A DNA stretch of 64,000 bases from Siphonodentalium dalli (lineage: Eukaryota > Mollusca > Scaphopoda > Gadilida > Siphonodentaliidae). The translations under genes were made by a program, and so were the position numbers. Under the pieces are notes generated by a model. It had not been told where the DNA came from, did not search any database, and was given only the letters and a program-made list of their open reading frames with translations. The stretch spans positions 7,417,314-7,481,313 of the forward strand of contig CP136068.1 in NCBI GenBank assembly GCA_032622095.1. Direction: 5' to 3'. Positions 46,001 through 57,479 of the stretch are shown piece by piece. Position 1 is the stretch's first letter. Each line of letters starts with the position of its first letter.

Positions 46001-48298
46001 TCAGAGAGATACGGTAATAGTTTTAGAATATAGTTAACGAACCTGCAGTATTTATGGTAAGTTCTAGTGACATGGTACCATAGGCGTTGTTAGACTTCAC
46101 TTCATATTTCCCAAAATCTGTCTGTTTTATCTCGGTTATTTCGAGTCTGGCGACAAATTTGTTCACTTCAGTTTCCTTAAGTGATGTTATTCTGGAAACG
46201 TTCGTTACTTTATGAGTCCATGTCACATTACCTGGCCTGGGATAAGCCACAATATCGAATGTCAAAGTTAGAGAATCACCAACACTAGCCCAGTAAAGTG
46301 TATCTGCATATTTTACATCTTGAGCTCGAGGATGACCTATAAATTCAAAAATAAGAAGTTAGAAAACTGAAATTTATTATTGTTTATTGAACACCCGTTG
46401 GATTATATTTGTGAAATTCCTGGCATCACAGCAAAATACAGATGGTGTCAACACGTTCAATACAAATTTCTGCCTTGCACTGCCTTGGACAATACTTACC
46501 GATTACGATGAAAACGTCCTTGAGTAAGTGAAAAGGTCTTAATTACTATGAGGTATGCTCTACAAAACTAACTAATTTATTTCATTAAATCAACCAATGT
46601 CAACCTACATTTCAGTATACCACAAGCTGCAGTTTTCGAATGTGCAACAAAGAACGACACTGTGATGCGGACATGATCACTTTATTGCACTCATGTGTCT
46701 TGATGCGATCAGAACACATGGTTGTCTTTCTACAATCTGATTACAACAAACTCTTGCAGTAACGGTAACCAGTGCACACACTTCTGTAATTCTATCTAGT
46801 TATTAAATAGATCATGTCAAGCTACGCCAGTAGAGCTCATATTTCAACAGTAAAAAACCTGTGAACTATTTGATGTTGTGACAGGGAAGTGTATAACATT
46901 GCAAAAACAGTGCAGGTAATATATTGCTTAGTTAGTACCTGTTCCTTTATAATGTACTTCACTGTAAGTGAAGCTCTTACTCGAGATAACACGATTTCAG
47001 TTACTTTGTGGGTCACTTCACAACTATGGCATTTCTCACGGCAATTGCACTGAATGTTTATTGCGATATCGGCTCACAGAAGTCACAAAAACATGCATGC
47101 AATGTCGACCTGGGACCACACCTTAATGTGAAGTAGATTACCGAGGAACAGTTATTAACAACACAATTTATTGCCTGCCTGTTTTGCTGAAGGTAATAAA
47201 GTTCCTTGTCAGAGCGGGTCACAACATAAAACAGTTCCGAGGTTCTATACGGGGGTCTGATCCCTTAATTTGTGATACACTGGCGACATTGCATTGATTG
47301 TGCCACCATTGTGTGGTACATGTAGAATTGTATCGTAAAACGTTGCCAGCATTTCCATGGACACACACGCTACTGGACAATCAGGACGAGCCATCAGCAC
47401 AAGCTGCAAAACAGAGTTCAGTCCCCTCGCCACGCGATGTCTGGACGCTGCCGGTACGTGTATTTTCTTAATTAAATATACATTTTTTTATTGAAGTGTT
47501 TTGCCAGTTACAATTCGTTCTGGCTTGATCTAGACCATGTTCAAATCAATATGGACAGTTCAGTTTCTCAGAATAATGCAGAATGAAGTGTAACCTACAC
47601 AAATCTCAAATAAATAAATGCGACGTTTCTTCACATTACGACAATTTACGTGTAGGTGCTGGCAGCGGTAAGTCATGCACAGGGGACTGAACTTTGCACG
47701 GAGATTGCCATCAGCCATGCAAACAACTTCAGGCAATGTCGTATTACAATAATCCGTAAGCAGATAAATATTATTGTCCAGCCAGAAACAATAATATTTA
47801 AAATAAGGGAATCTCTTTCAGTGGTTTTAATAGGGTTGTATAATGTGTAGACAAATACCTTGACAAATGCATTTGCCAAAAGACTCGCTTATCTAGCACC
47901 ATGCATTTGGTAACAGACTCGCGTGTCTAGCACCATACATTGGACAACAGACACGCTTATCTAGCACCATGCATCGGGAATGGCCAACATCCAACCAATA
48001 CCTGTTGGCATTTTGTTTTCGAAAAACTTACATGACACTTCAAGCTGGACTTCAGTGCTAGTTGTCGTGGTAACTGTATTTTCCGCACTCAGCTTGTATG
48101 ACGTCATATCTTCACAATTGGCGTTAAACTGATACGAGCCTCGCTGATCATCTCGTGTTAACACAGCACTGCTATTTTCAGCAGCAATCACTTCATGTTG
48201 GGAGGGTGGACGGCTATCAACACTATACGTGATAGTGACTAACTCTCCTTCTTGCACTGACACAGGATTAATGTTGAATGTTTTTATCTCTGGAATAT
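37068..48298 (-). CDS. partial Ig/FN3 single-pass membrane protein gene
   Basis: Five exons on the minus strand form one open message: 48298-48032 (Ig-like), 46336-46043 (Ig-like), 38248-37934 (fibronectin III), 37437-37303 (transmembrane) and 37095-37068 (juxtamembrane). All introns are GT-AG, the first four exons are phase 1-1 and the last ends in phase 2, so every join is in frame. Introns are about 1695, 7794, 496 and 207 bp. The product is a cell-surface adhesion or receptor protein with its N-terminus outside. Several N-glycosylation sequons (NVT, NVS, NNS, NFT) lie in the ectodomain. The 5' and 3' ends are missing, so I give no family name. A role in cell recognition is inferred from architecture only. 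Confidence 0.87.
37303..37437 (-). CDS. exon: transmembrane segment
   Basis: This 135-nt phase 1-1 exon runs from a GTCACAG acceptor to a GTAAGT donor. A short polar linker KTSDGTGDSA leads into about 30 mostly hydrophobic residues that end VVVAGIILYRFVG. One Asp (AMDFV) lies inside the membrane span, which is unusual and could mediate pairing with a partner. Confidence 0.87.
37934..38248 (-). CDS. exon: fibronectin type III domain
   Basis: This 315-nt phase 1-1 exon has a TTCACAG acceptor and a GTATAA donor. It begins CPEPPVRLNVSDI, and FN3 hallmarks follow: SSATIRWTL with the B-strand tryptophan and TYLVKVAAMNEYS, the Y-x-V-x-V-x-A-x-N pattern. Cysteines occur at the start and near the end (YICGD). 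Its place after two Ig-like domains and before the membrane segment is common in cell adhesion receptors. Confidence 0.9.
38700..40350 (+). repeat. degenerate CACCAAATT repeat family, forward
   Basis: Units carry phrases such as CGATTACCACCAAACTTATA, ATACAAGGAATC and GAGTCAGGGG, together with TGATTTAAAGACGCCAA. They are loosely spaced and diverged. The same phrases appear reverse-complemented at 51.0-53.2 kb, on the other side of the receptor exons. The C-rich or G-rich ends of units may be runs (for example GGGGGGGG near 39320). Confidence 0.75.
41140..43520. repeat. 2.4-kb inverted duplication with 1-kb arms
   Basis: The left arm (41140-42140) is matched in reverse complement by 42505-43520 along its whole length, at roughly 75-80 percent identity by eye. 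Checkpoints: TTTATACCTGG 41310/43340, AAAACCATAAATA 41434/43212, GAGTGTTGAAAATTCCGG 41791/42838. About 365 bp lie between the arms. No transposase was recognised. It may be a fold-back element or two copies of one element head to head. Confidence 0.85.
43521..44659. other. unassigned intronic stretch
   Basis: A small hairpin CCTCGTATAATTCGAGG lies at about 44405. No exon was recognised on the minus strand. Confidence 0.4.
44660..45250. repeat. further copies of inverted-duplication loop sequence
   Basis: Sequence at 44668-44800 is the reverse complement of 42110-42255 (ATATCCAAAATCCGCTAAAA on the plus strand there). Then 44800-44940 matches the reverse complement of 42390-42500. At 45030-45140 a diverged third copy (GCGGATTTTCTGCGGG) lies in the same orientation as 44668. 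The loop thus belongs to a repeat family larger than the palindrome. Confidence 0.75.
45251..46042. other. unassigned intronic stretch
   Basis: No repeat or exon recognised before the Ig-like exon at 46043. Confidence 0.4.
46043..46336 (-). CDS. exon: Ig-like domain 2
   Basis: This 294-nt phase 1-1 exon runs from a TTTATAG acceptor to a GTTCGT donor. It encodes about 98 residues. Ig features are SVGDSLTLTF, then PRPGNVTW with the core tryptophan, and TDFGKYEVKSNNAYG, the D-x-G-x-Y F-strand pattern. Phenylalanine and valine occupy the positions of the two disulfide cysteines. This is an I-set-like domain lacking the pair. Sequons NVT and NVS are present. Confidence 0.88.
46337..48031 (-). other. 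1.7-kb intron with small repeats
   Basis: Intron between the Ig-like exons. A 34-bp repeat (GACTCGCTTATCTAGCACCA) occurs three times at 47880-47975. A short inverted pair, GAGTTCAGTCCCCT near 47417 and AGGGGACTGAACT near 47680, lies within a longer loose inverted match. A possible 19-nt exon at about 46501-46519 was rejected because joining it would create a stop. Confidence 0.7.
48032..48298 (-). CDS. exon: Ig-like domain 1
   Basis: This 267-nt phase 1-1 exon follows a TGTGCAG acceptor and ends at a GTAAGT donor. It encodes about 89 residues starting IPEIKTFNINP. The B-strand region reads VQEGELVTITYSV, as in Ig-like domains, but a tyrosine stands where the first cysteine is expected. The F strand reads TSYKLSAEN in place of the usual Y-x-C-x-A-x-N. 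One cysteine precedes it (NANCEDM). This is thus an Ig-like fold without the standard disulfide. The exon ends with T, which joins GT of the next exon to make a cysteine codon. Confidence 0.85.
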
Positions 48299-48324
48299 CT
48301 GCACAGATAAAGTACATGTACATG

Positions 48325-49050
48325 TATATCAATGTCTTCAATGACAAATACATGCATATCAATGTCTACACTGACAAATACATGCATATCAATGTCTACA
48401 CTGACAAAACATAGTCGTATAAGAGCGACGTATTTTATCCCAAAGGGTTAAACAGATGCGGAGATTTAAACCAGAAACTTTTAGAAACGCCAACATGTTC
48501 GGTAGCGAAATATTTCACCGATAGATCACTACGCTACCAATACGCCGTACCGCATGGAATTCCAAAGAAGTAAGCAAAATAAAATAAAGCGACAAAGTAT
48601 TTGGACAAATTGACAACATAATCATGAATCGCGAGAGTTTGGGAAAAATGTTAATTAGGCCACGAAGCGATTGGGATAACTCTTGAGCAGGAATGGGGAG
48701 AACTATATTTTTACACGTAGGGGTGAGCGGCGCGGTCGGTGTCAACTTTCTTTCCAACTTATCGATCGAAGAAGACGGTCACCAATTTTTGAAAACCCTC
48801 CCTCCCTCCCATTTTTCGTGGTTGTTGGAGAGCACACAGGGTTGATGTCTTTGCCCCCCCCACCTTTCGGGGTTTGTTTTTGATGGCGGCGGTTATTGCG
48901 CCTCAAAAATTGTTAATTGTTTTTATTATTATTCATGTATCGGCTTCCTGTAATTATGTTTTGCTAAACAGGTAGCTAAAACCGCATTCCATTGTTTGTC
49001 TTTATTTTAACCCTGTGGGATAAATACATGCATATCAATGTCTACACTGA
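48325..49050. repeat. 30-bp tandem repeat with a distant copy
   Basis: AATACATGCATATCAATG with CTACACTGAC occurs in tandem at 48348-48410. One more copy lies at 49022-49052, after 610 bp of other sequence. The gap could be an insertion into the array. Runs of C occur near 48800-48860. Confidence 0.75.
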
Positions 49051-49499
49051 CTGCCGGCACTTTGTTCTTGTTAACGAACGAAAAACATTAGAGGAAACAT
49101 TAAGATTAGTGGTGTGAAGTTGAGTCCTGGGGGCGCAGAGGTCGAATACTAGTCCAAGCCGGAATAACTTACATTTCTACAAGGAAGACAATGAGTGGGT
49201 GAAGTTGAGTGGTGCGGGGATACCCTATATGTTGTCAGGGCATGTCAACTCTCGGAATAATAACGAAGTTCCGCAATTGGAGCGGAGGGGTCAGAGGACA
49301 CCTTCTGATATCAATATGCTGGAGAAATCTCCTTCTTATGTTGGGTTTCTGGTTTAGTATTTATAGAAGATCTCCTTAGTAAATATCAAGGACGTACACA
49401 AACGTACAAATAGAAGTGATTTGTTTACGTTTTGATGGGTTATGTCAAAGACCCCTTCTTATCTGAAAATGCTGCAAAACACACATTTCTTAAGCTATG
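49051..49499. other. unassigned stretch
   Basis: No recognised feature. Earlier exons of the receptor gene may lie in this direction but none was identified. Confidence 0.35.
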
Positions 49500-49745
49500 C
49501 TTATAACGAACCAAAGCCGGACGCTTTGTCTCGTATATAGACTATATCTGATTTAGTGACGTCACCGATTATTATCTAATACGACGCTGCTGTTTTGAAT
49601 TTGTGCGACCACTTTTGTCGCACCGTAGATCGGTGGGCTTAAAGCATTGATGTCGTAATCAGAACATATTGTTACTGTGTCTTTCGATTACTGGACTTGC
49701 AAATGAGAATTGTGAATATTGAACTGCAATGTAAGTTCATGCATA
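49500..49745 (-). repeat. dispersed repeat, reverse copy
   Basis: Reverse complement of 35040-35280; see that entry for shared words. The two copies lie on either side of the receptor exons in opposite orientation. Confidence 0.82.
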
Positions 49746-51000
49746 GCGGTGGTGACGGGTAGTTTACCTTTTATTGAGAAGATAAGACACAATAAACAAC
49801 GACACTATAGTAATTAAGGTATACACCCTGCGGTGCGAGTGAAAATCGATCGAAATTCGTGATGTGAAATATAATAAGATTGAGATCACAAATTAACCGA
49901 TCTTCTGTGCTAAGGTGTGCCTTCAATTTACAGCACTTGGTACTGTACGGTACACACTGTGCGCAACGAAATATAACATACTAGCAGGGTTACCCGGCGT
50001 TGCCCAGGTTAATGCGATGAGAAACCCTCTGTATGCTGTGGATATTTGTTGGGGATAGAGAATGCTCTTGCTTAAAAGTGTTATACGTTTTCTCATAAAT
50101 TGTATATTCAAATAGCATCATAAAACATGATTGGGATATAAGTAGTGGCTCACCTTGTCAATTGTCATTCTGTTTGTCGCGATTAATCCGTTCCAACAAT
50201 AATGAAGTATGTATTTATTTACAACTGCGTATACATTAGACGTTATCATATGATACATGAACATCATAAACACATTAGTTCGATAAAAGATGATAATTGG
50301 GTTTTAAATATTGAGATGTATCAATCAATTTAGTGGGTTGGACTAAGTTCTCGAGGACACCTGGCTATCTCCATGAAGATACAGATGTTTTAAAGAAATT
50401 TCCAGGTGCTCCTCTGTTCATGGTGCTATATATTGGCTAAATATTCTCAGTTTGTTCGAAATGTTGATGCGCATAAATATTAGCTACATGTGCCAGACAC
50501 AGAGCGAGATTTTGAGTTGCTTATATCAGTCGAGAAGTCTGTTATAAAACCCTTGTCAGATGTGCAGTATTGGGAGGATCCTGAAAAGTATTATGCTACT
50601 AACTGCATTTTCTTGTATATCAGAAGAAACTATATTTGACTGCACACTGTGACCACTATTTTTGAACAGGCCTTCCATATCTCTTGACAAATTGTAACTT
50701 TTTGTGGAAACTGTATTGAATGGAACATACTCAATTTTGTTATAATATATATGCAATCCTCTGACGGTTCGGGATCTATCGGTTTGCACGAATATGTGTA
50801 TCTCTTCAATAGAATGATAAATATACGTTTAATGCTTCTTCTGTGTATCTCTTTTTGCTAACTCATTTTGTGAATGCCCTGATTGCTATTCCCATATAAA
50901 TATGACAGTTAAGAAGATATAATTGTTCAAGTGACTTAAGTGGGTCACCATATGTCGGGATTGTGAAATGTGAACGTCCAAAACTACTTAAAATGATATG
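49746..51000. other. unassigned stretch
   Basis: The phrase GTTACCCGGCGTTGCCCAGG at 49988 looks like a piece of a dispersed repeat family, but no second copy lies in this window. Two minus-strand frames of 62 and 77 codons have no recognised product. Confidence 0.4.
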
Positions 51001-51009
51001 GAGATGGCC

Positions 51010-53178
51010 TGGGTGACTCGTATATAACTTATATGTGGATAAAGGCGAATAGCAATATTATCAATGATAGTGCATATCCGCTCGTCATCCGCGACGCAAA
51101 CGACACCAAATGTGATTTAATTCATGGTATATCATTAGAGAAAAACGTGTATGAATTCGGTGGAAATTGGTGCCAAATAAATTTGTACCAGCGTTTGCCT
51201 CTTTGGACATATTTAAACCACTCCCATTAGACTCATGGGTGCATGATATACTGGCGATGATTATATATATGTTTGGTGGTAATCAGCAACTGAACAAATT
51301 CTGAGAATAGTTATGACCCATATCTCTCTCACCCAACCGACAGCAATTTGACGTCTTTAAATCACACGATGATATTCCTCGTATCATAGAGAAGAATAAT
51401 ATATCAATTTGGTGGAAATCTGGGCTAAAAATAGTTTATTAAATCAATGTTGATGCAACGTTGACTCGAACAACGCAATATTGCGAAGGTGATTAAGTAT
51501 TCGTTTGGTGGAAATCGGCGACAAAACTATTTCACGATATATTTTTAATTTTGCCGACCTCCCCCTTTTCTTCCCCTGACACCAACAGCGTCATTTTAGA
51601 AAATATTTACCCGCACCGTTATCTTCCTTGTAAACAGCTACCCCTCTTAGAACGTCTTGGTGCCATCTCGATTGTACCGCGTGAAGTTATATATAGAACG
51701 CACACAGACAGACAGAAAGACAGACAGACAGACAGCACGATTTTATTTCTTGTATCATTTGAGAAGAACATGTCTGAATTTGATGGTAAAAATATTGTGT
51801 ATCAGTCTTGGTGACCCTCCCGTCCCTATTTCAGTCTCAAGCTGCACACACTAAGACTCATTAGAGATTAGAGATGCATATATATGAAATTGGTGAAAAT
51901 TGGCGAGTATATAAATTCGATCAAATTTAAGGTCCCCATATCTCTCACCCATAGTGCACAAATTTGGTGTATCTAAACGACACGATAAGATTCCTCGTAT
52001 CACAGAGAAGAATATGTATCAATCTGATGGAAATCGGCACTAAACATATAGATATAATTTGTTGTGTCCCTCTCATCTCTATTCATCACTGACTCGAATG
52101 GCCCAACTTATGACATCCTTAAGTTTATTACTCCTGATATCATGGATATGATTGTTTATAAGTTTGGTGATAATCGGTGACTAAACAATGTTTTTTTATC
52201 AAATTTGGTGCCAATCCACACCCACCTCTCAAACAAACAGCACCACTATGGCGTCTTTAAATCACACGATTAGATTCCTCGCATCTTGGATAAGAACGTG
52301 TATCAATTTGGTGGAAATTGGCGCAAAATAATTGTGCATCAATTTTGGTGCCCCTGTCCCTTTCAATGCAACCCTGACTCGAATGAGGCCACATTTGACA
52401 GATATAAGCAACACCATTAGACTCCTCATACCATGGGGATGATTTTGTATAAGTGTGGTGGCAATCGGCGACTAAACCAATTATTATCAAATTTAGTGCC
52501 CACCCCTCCCAATCTCTCAACCAAAAGACAACAATTTGGCGCTGTTAAAGCGCACAATTTGATTCCTTGTATAATGAAGAAGAATATATATCAATTTGGT
52601 GGAGATCGGCGCTAAAATTAGTTTTTCAATTTTGGTGCCCGTCTCCCCTTCCGTGCATCCCTGACTCGAACGACGCCACTTTAAACCACACCGTTGGTTT
52701 TTTCATATCATGGGTTTGGCGTTGTTAAATCGCACAATTAGATTCCTTATATCATGAAGAAGAATATATATCAATTTGGTGGAGATCGGCGCTAAAATTA
52801 GTTTTTCAATTTTGGTGCCCCTCTCCCCTTCCGTGCATCCCTGACTCGAACGACGCCACTTTTAAACCACACCGTTGGTTTTTTCATATCATGGGGATCT
52901 GCCACTCTCCCTTCCGGGCACCCCTGACGCGAACGGCGCGACTTTTGCCATATTTAAACCACACCATTAGATTCCTCATATCATGGGGATTATTATGTAT
53001 AAGTTTGGTGGCAATCGGCGACAATGTTTTTTCCTGCCCCTCCCCCGTTTCTGCCCCTGACAACAACGGCGTCACTTTATAAAATTCTAACCCCGACCAT
53101 TATCTTTCTCGTAAAAAGCTACTCCTAGTAGACCCCTTTGGCATCATCTAGATGGTCCCCTGTGAATTTCTATAGAAC

Positions 53179-53216
<38 letters not shown>
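51010..53216 (-). repeat. degenerate CACCAAATT repeat family, reverse
   Basis: Units contain ATCAATTTGGTGGAAATCGG, ACTCGAACGACGCCACTTT and CATATCATGGGGAT, the reverse complement of the phrases at 38.7-40.3 kb. Two adjacent units (52560-52712 and 52741-52895) are nearly identical over about 150 bp, so one local duplication is recent. Runs of ACAG repeats close sub-blocks at about 51700-51736 and 53178-53216. Confidence 0.8.
53178..53216. repeat. (ACAG)n microsatellite
   Basis: About nine ACAG units in a row. A shorter imperfect run at 51700-51736 follows a related lead-in (TATAGAACGCACACAGAC there, TATAGAACACAGACAGAC here), so the two are copies of one repeat tail. Confidence 0.95.
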
Positions 53217-53217
<1 letters not shown>

Positions 53218-53760
53218 TTCGCAAATATAGATATAGATATGTAATATCGAATTAATTGTTATCATAAGACTATATAATACATACATGCATATGATAATCC
53301 ATAAATATCATACTTTTTTCTGGAATCGAAGGGAAACACATTATTTTGAACAAAGCAGAAGATACATTCATGCAGGTTCAAGCGAACTCGGACAATGGGG
53401 ACAGTTACATTATGACGTTGTTCGCCGATTTTCGTTGAAATTGACACGGTGACATCTTCTGAATGAAATGAACAGCTATGAATGCTCTCCACATAGTATA
53501 TTAGTCGCAGCGCTCACCCAGCATCAAGAAATATATTGGTTAATTTCAGTAACAATGTTCCCGTTTCCCGCCCGACAAGGTATAACTATTTTCACTTTGA
53601 TGTTGGTAGTTTATACCATGTATAATCTAGATGACAATCAAGACTACCGGGAAATACGATTGGCCTAATTTATATTAGAAAATACGATTGGGATCCATTC
53701 TTTCGACGAACCGCTGTGTACGGAGTGTAGTATCTAAATGATAATCACCCCAGGAAACAT
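53217..53760. other. unassigned stretch
   Basis: Nothing is recognised between the microsatellite and the left end of the large terminal-inverted-repeat element. Short open frames on both strands have no family resemblance. Confidence 0.4.
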
Positions 53761-53776
53761 CCCAGTGGGCACATGA

Positions 53777-54330
53777 CGTCATATTTACGTCATATTTACG
53801 TTAGACCCAAACGTTGGATTTACGTCGGATTACGGTTGGATATGAAAGTTAGATAGACGTCATATTCTGACGTTGGATTTACGTTACGATCCAAACGTTG
53901 GATTTACGTCGGATTACGGTTGGATATGAAAGTTAGATAGACGTCATATTCTGACGTTGGATTTACGTTACGATCCATGCGTTGGATTTACGTTTGATTA
54001 CGGTTGTATATGAAAGTTAGATAGACGTCATATTCTGACGTTGGATTTACATTAGACCCAAACGTTGGATTTACGTTGGATTAAGGTTGGATATGAAAGT
54101 TAGATAGACGTCATATTCTGACGTTGGATTTACGTTAGACCCAAACGTTGGATTTACATTGGATTGTGGTTGGATATGAAAGTTAGATAGACGTCATATT
54201 CTGACGTTGGATTTACGTTAGACCCAAACGTTGGATTTACGTTGGATTATGGTTGGATATAAAAGTTAGATAGACATCATATTCTGACGTTGGATTTACG
54301 TCAGATTATGATGTTGAAAGAAACGTTGGT
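53777..54330. repeat. 83-bp subterminal satellite
   Basis: About six and a half copies of an 83-bp unit: GACGTTGGATTTACGTTAGA, CCCAAACGTTGGATTTACG, then GGTTGGATATGAAAGTTAGA and TAGACGTCATATTCT. Copies are more than 90 percent alike by eye. No gene. Confidence 0.93.
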
Positions 54331-54469
54331 TCTAACAAAAATAACACATATGTACAATTGATATTTATTCATGGCAGAAACTAAATGTGGTTATCACGAC
54401 ATGAAGGCCATAAAATTTTGATGGCCGTCTTATCCACCGATGGCCGTCTTATTCGGATACACCCCGTGA

Positions 54470-54700
54470 ACTATATCACTGTTAAAACACAACCGTGAAT
54501 TTTCACGGCAATTCGGGGACCGGTTGGACAGTAATTTTTTTACGGTCTTACTGTTAACAAATTTACAGCCAATCCATGAATTTTTCACTGTATGTCCGTT
54601 CTTGACTTTACAATTGAACCGTATAATTAAACGGTTATGCCGTTCAAATTTTTACAGCAAAACAGTGAATTTTCACGGTCTGCACATTTATCAGTTACAG
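54470..54700. repeat. short GTGAATTTTCACGG and TTTACAG motifs
   Basis: The 10-base palindrome GTGAAAATTCAC-like word appears as GTGAATTTTCACGG at about 54492 and 54671. TTTACRGC and ACGGT words lie between. This may be a decayed end of another small transposon. A 74-codon frame here is probably chance. Confidence 0.55.
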
Positions 54701-54802
54701 CAACATCGTAAAATTCTTAGTATTAGTATCGACTTTTGTTGTAATTAATATAGGCCTGATGATTGAAAATCTGTTCCTTATAATTTCTAATATATTTACT
54801 TT

Positions 54803-55037
54803 AATGCCCAAATTGACAACTTAACCACAACAGAATTATGGGCAATTTTTCAGGATTTAGTCAGAAATATGGCTTGTTGCCATTTATTGGAAAGCTCTCA
54901 GTGAGCTTGTTGCCATTTATTGGAAAGCTCTCAGTGAGAACTTTCCGATAAATGACAACATGCCATATTTCCGACTAAATCCTGAAAAAATTACCCATAA
55001 TTCTGCTGTTGTTAAGTGGTTAATTACTTTGGGCATT
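54803..55037. repeat. 235-bp hairpin
   Basis: Left arm AATGCCCAAATTGACAACTT through GATTTAGTCAGAAATATGGC is mirrored by GCCATATTTCCGACTAAATC through TTTGGGCATT. Near the centre a 34-bp piece starting TTGTTGCCATTTATTGG is duplicated in tandem on the left side only. Arms are about 100 bp with high identity. Confidence 0.9.
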
Positions 55038-56780
55038 ACTGTAGCAATATTGTAAATTCAATTCCGGACAGACACATGTATTATGTGAAATGCAGCTGGG
55101 GTGATTCATACAACCTCAGTCAAGCTGAAAGTGTCTTTGTATGTATTTCATGAGTTATCTAACCTGAAAATGCATTAACTTATGAGATAACTTTCTGTGC
55201 ACAGTTAGCTCAACTGCAACTATGGTAATTTATGCAGTCCAATTTCACTGCTAATATACATGTACCAGTATGAATAGTTTGAGTAAGTATAGAGTTTCAA
55301 TGGAATATATTAATTATAATGCACAGACGGTTATCACATATAGGTTAGCACGTTTCCAGGATAGAAAACTCTTTGAAAAAAACATACAAAGACAACATCT
55401 TTCGCTTAATAGTAAAATGTAAATATTATGTAGACAAATAACATTTAATGAACTTGATAAACTGATGAATCAGTGACACAACAGTCAACATATTCCTCTA
55501 TCCATTTCTCCATAACAGTATACATATCCAGAAATTTCCATGTCGGTTGATCAGACAATGTATTGGAAACAGTATTTGTTCACGAAAATCCAGTTCATTT
55601 GAAAGAACATCCGAAATATCATTGAACAACTAAATTAAACACCACCGTCCTGCAACTGTCAACTTTATATATCAGACAGTGCATCAGTTGCCATCACATG
55701 CTTATTATAAGGAAAGCTGGTTGTTGTCGCGGAGTCTTATATTTGAGGCTTTGAACTGTCTCGTGTATCAGAATATCTCAGTCACTTAACTTTCCATAAA
55801 TCTTGTAACATTATATTCAGAGCATTTCTGTGCCAGTTCCTATTGAACATTCTCGATGTATGGGAACCAGCTGACACCTGCAAGACCGGGACATTCCATA
55901 ATTCACTAGAATATGTTTGAGATGGTGCTACATGTACACGCATATAATAGACCACAATTGTAGATACCAGATTTCATTGAACCATTCAAGGAATCTGCTC
56001 TTCAGTCACACTCGCGCACACACACCCTAGGCATAGACTCCATAGTACCGGTACTGGTACTTCGGTTATTACACATAAACTTGAGAAGATTGTACCATCC
56101 GTATGTTGTGTCCGATGTTTTTTCGCAGATATCGGTACTCGGTTGATGCTAACCCGTGCAAGCTCAGTGTAGCTCCTGAAAGAGAGAATAATTTAATATA
56201 TTAGTGACTCACTGCATTGCATTGCATCGAGACAATATTTATTCATTTTAAATTAGCAATGGGCGCCGCCATTAAATTTAAATTATAAATGAAAAAGTCG
56301 GAACCGGAAACAGAACATATATCTGTACACCTATATAATATAACACACATAGCTATAGAGACGTTCGTTCCGTTTCCCTGGCATTCCTATATTTCACCTG
56401 CACGCATGCGTGTATTCCTCTGGTATTCTATGATGTAGAGAGTATTCTCCACCTGACTGGCACTTAGATTTCGAAAATATTACAATAGAAGAAATCTGAA
56501 AACATTGCATATATATTAAAATGCGGCCGATGCGGGTATCGATTTATTGGATGCTATTTTGCAAGAGGAACATAGGGTAACAATGGTATTTGTCAATCGA
56601 TTTCTATAACGTAATTTAACTAATTTTTATTGCCCCGGTGCAAACATGTTTGTGTATAAACACAACTATTTTGAATGTAGTACTCGTAGCCGGAGAACGA
56701 ATACGGTCAAATTGACCTACCTGCGACCGAATCGACCTGGGATCGACCCGACTCAGCCGAAGTGAAATAAAGAGGACCGA
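55038..56780. other. unassigned interior of large element
   Basis: No transposase or other coding region was recognised, and there is no open frame above about 90 codons on either strand. Confidence 0.4.
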
Positions 56781-56784
56781 ATCT

Positions 56785-57262
56785 ATGCTGGACCGAATCG
56801 ACACATTCCCGCTGATGTGGTCGATGTCGTACCTTTTTGAACAGATCGGCACTCCAGTCCTGCATACCACAAGAGTTCAGCTGCCGAAAATATGTTCGTC
56901 TGCTTGCGCCTGCTATCATTTTCTATCAATGGCGACAGCAAACTTGTCCTTTCCCGTCGAGAACATTACCAGTCGTGAACCACCAACTACCACTAATGCA
57001 TACTATTCATTCATCTAAAATATTTTTAGTTTAAATACAATCAAATCAGTTCAAATTGGCACCAAAAACAAACAATTTCCGATCTAGGCGAACCATGATT
57101 TCACTGTAGTTTCCTTTTACGTAATTAAAGTGTCACGTGACATTACGCGAGACTGGAGTGCCGATCTGTATACATAAATGCACTCCCGAGTACCGATCTG
57201 TATAAAACGGTACGACTGTACGACATCGACCACACAGCCACATTCCCCGGGTTCCGAGACTA
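56785..57262. repeat. inverted repeat around CAGATCGGCACTCCAGTC
   Basis: GTGGTCGATGTCGTAC and CAGATCGGCACTCCAGTC at 56816-56860 are mirrored at 57150-57230. There the right arm has an extra internal copy of CCGATCTGTATA. Outer parts (GAATCGACACATTCCC; right-arm mirror GGAATGTGGCTGTGTGG) also correspond loosely. Confidence 0.75.
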
Positions 57263-57479
57263 CCGACCACATTCACAATCGAATTTTTCCAAAATCTGAA
57301 TTTCAATTCTGAGTCAGTGACATCAATTTAAAATGACTATAATCATGAAATCATAGATTCATGATTTATCATTATGATAGAGTCGATAATGATACTGATA
57401 GAAACATCAGGTCACGGTTTAGGTTACCAATGAATATATTATATCTTTCATTGTTCAGAGGTAATTTTCCCCAAAATCC

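Larger units (their letters stand above)
38249..46042 (-). other. 7.8-kb intron rich in repeats
   Basis: Between the second Ig-like exon and the FN3 exon I found no other exon. The intron holds degenerate CACCAAA-type repeats (38.7-40.4 kb), a large inverted duplication (41.1-43.5 kb) and related copies at 44.6-45.2 kb. A missed exon cannot be excluded. Confidence 0.6.

Noticed and set aside
46501-46519. Possible 19-nt exon with a GTAAGT donor before the second Ig-like exon
   Set aside because: Joining it to the upstream exon gives a stop codon, while direct joining of the flanking exons is in frame.
49100-49170. tRNA-like B box (GGTCGAATAC) suggesting a SINE
   Set aside because: The box is incomplete and no A box at suitable distance was found.
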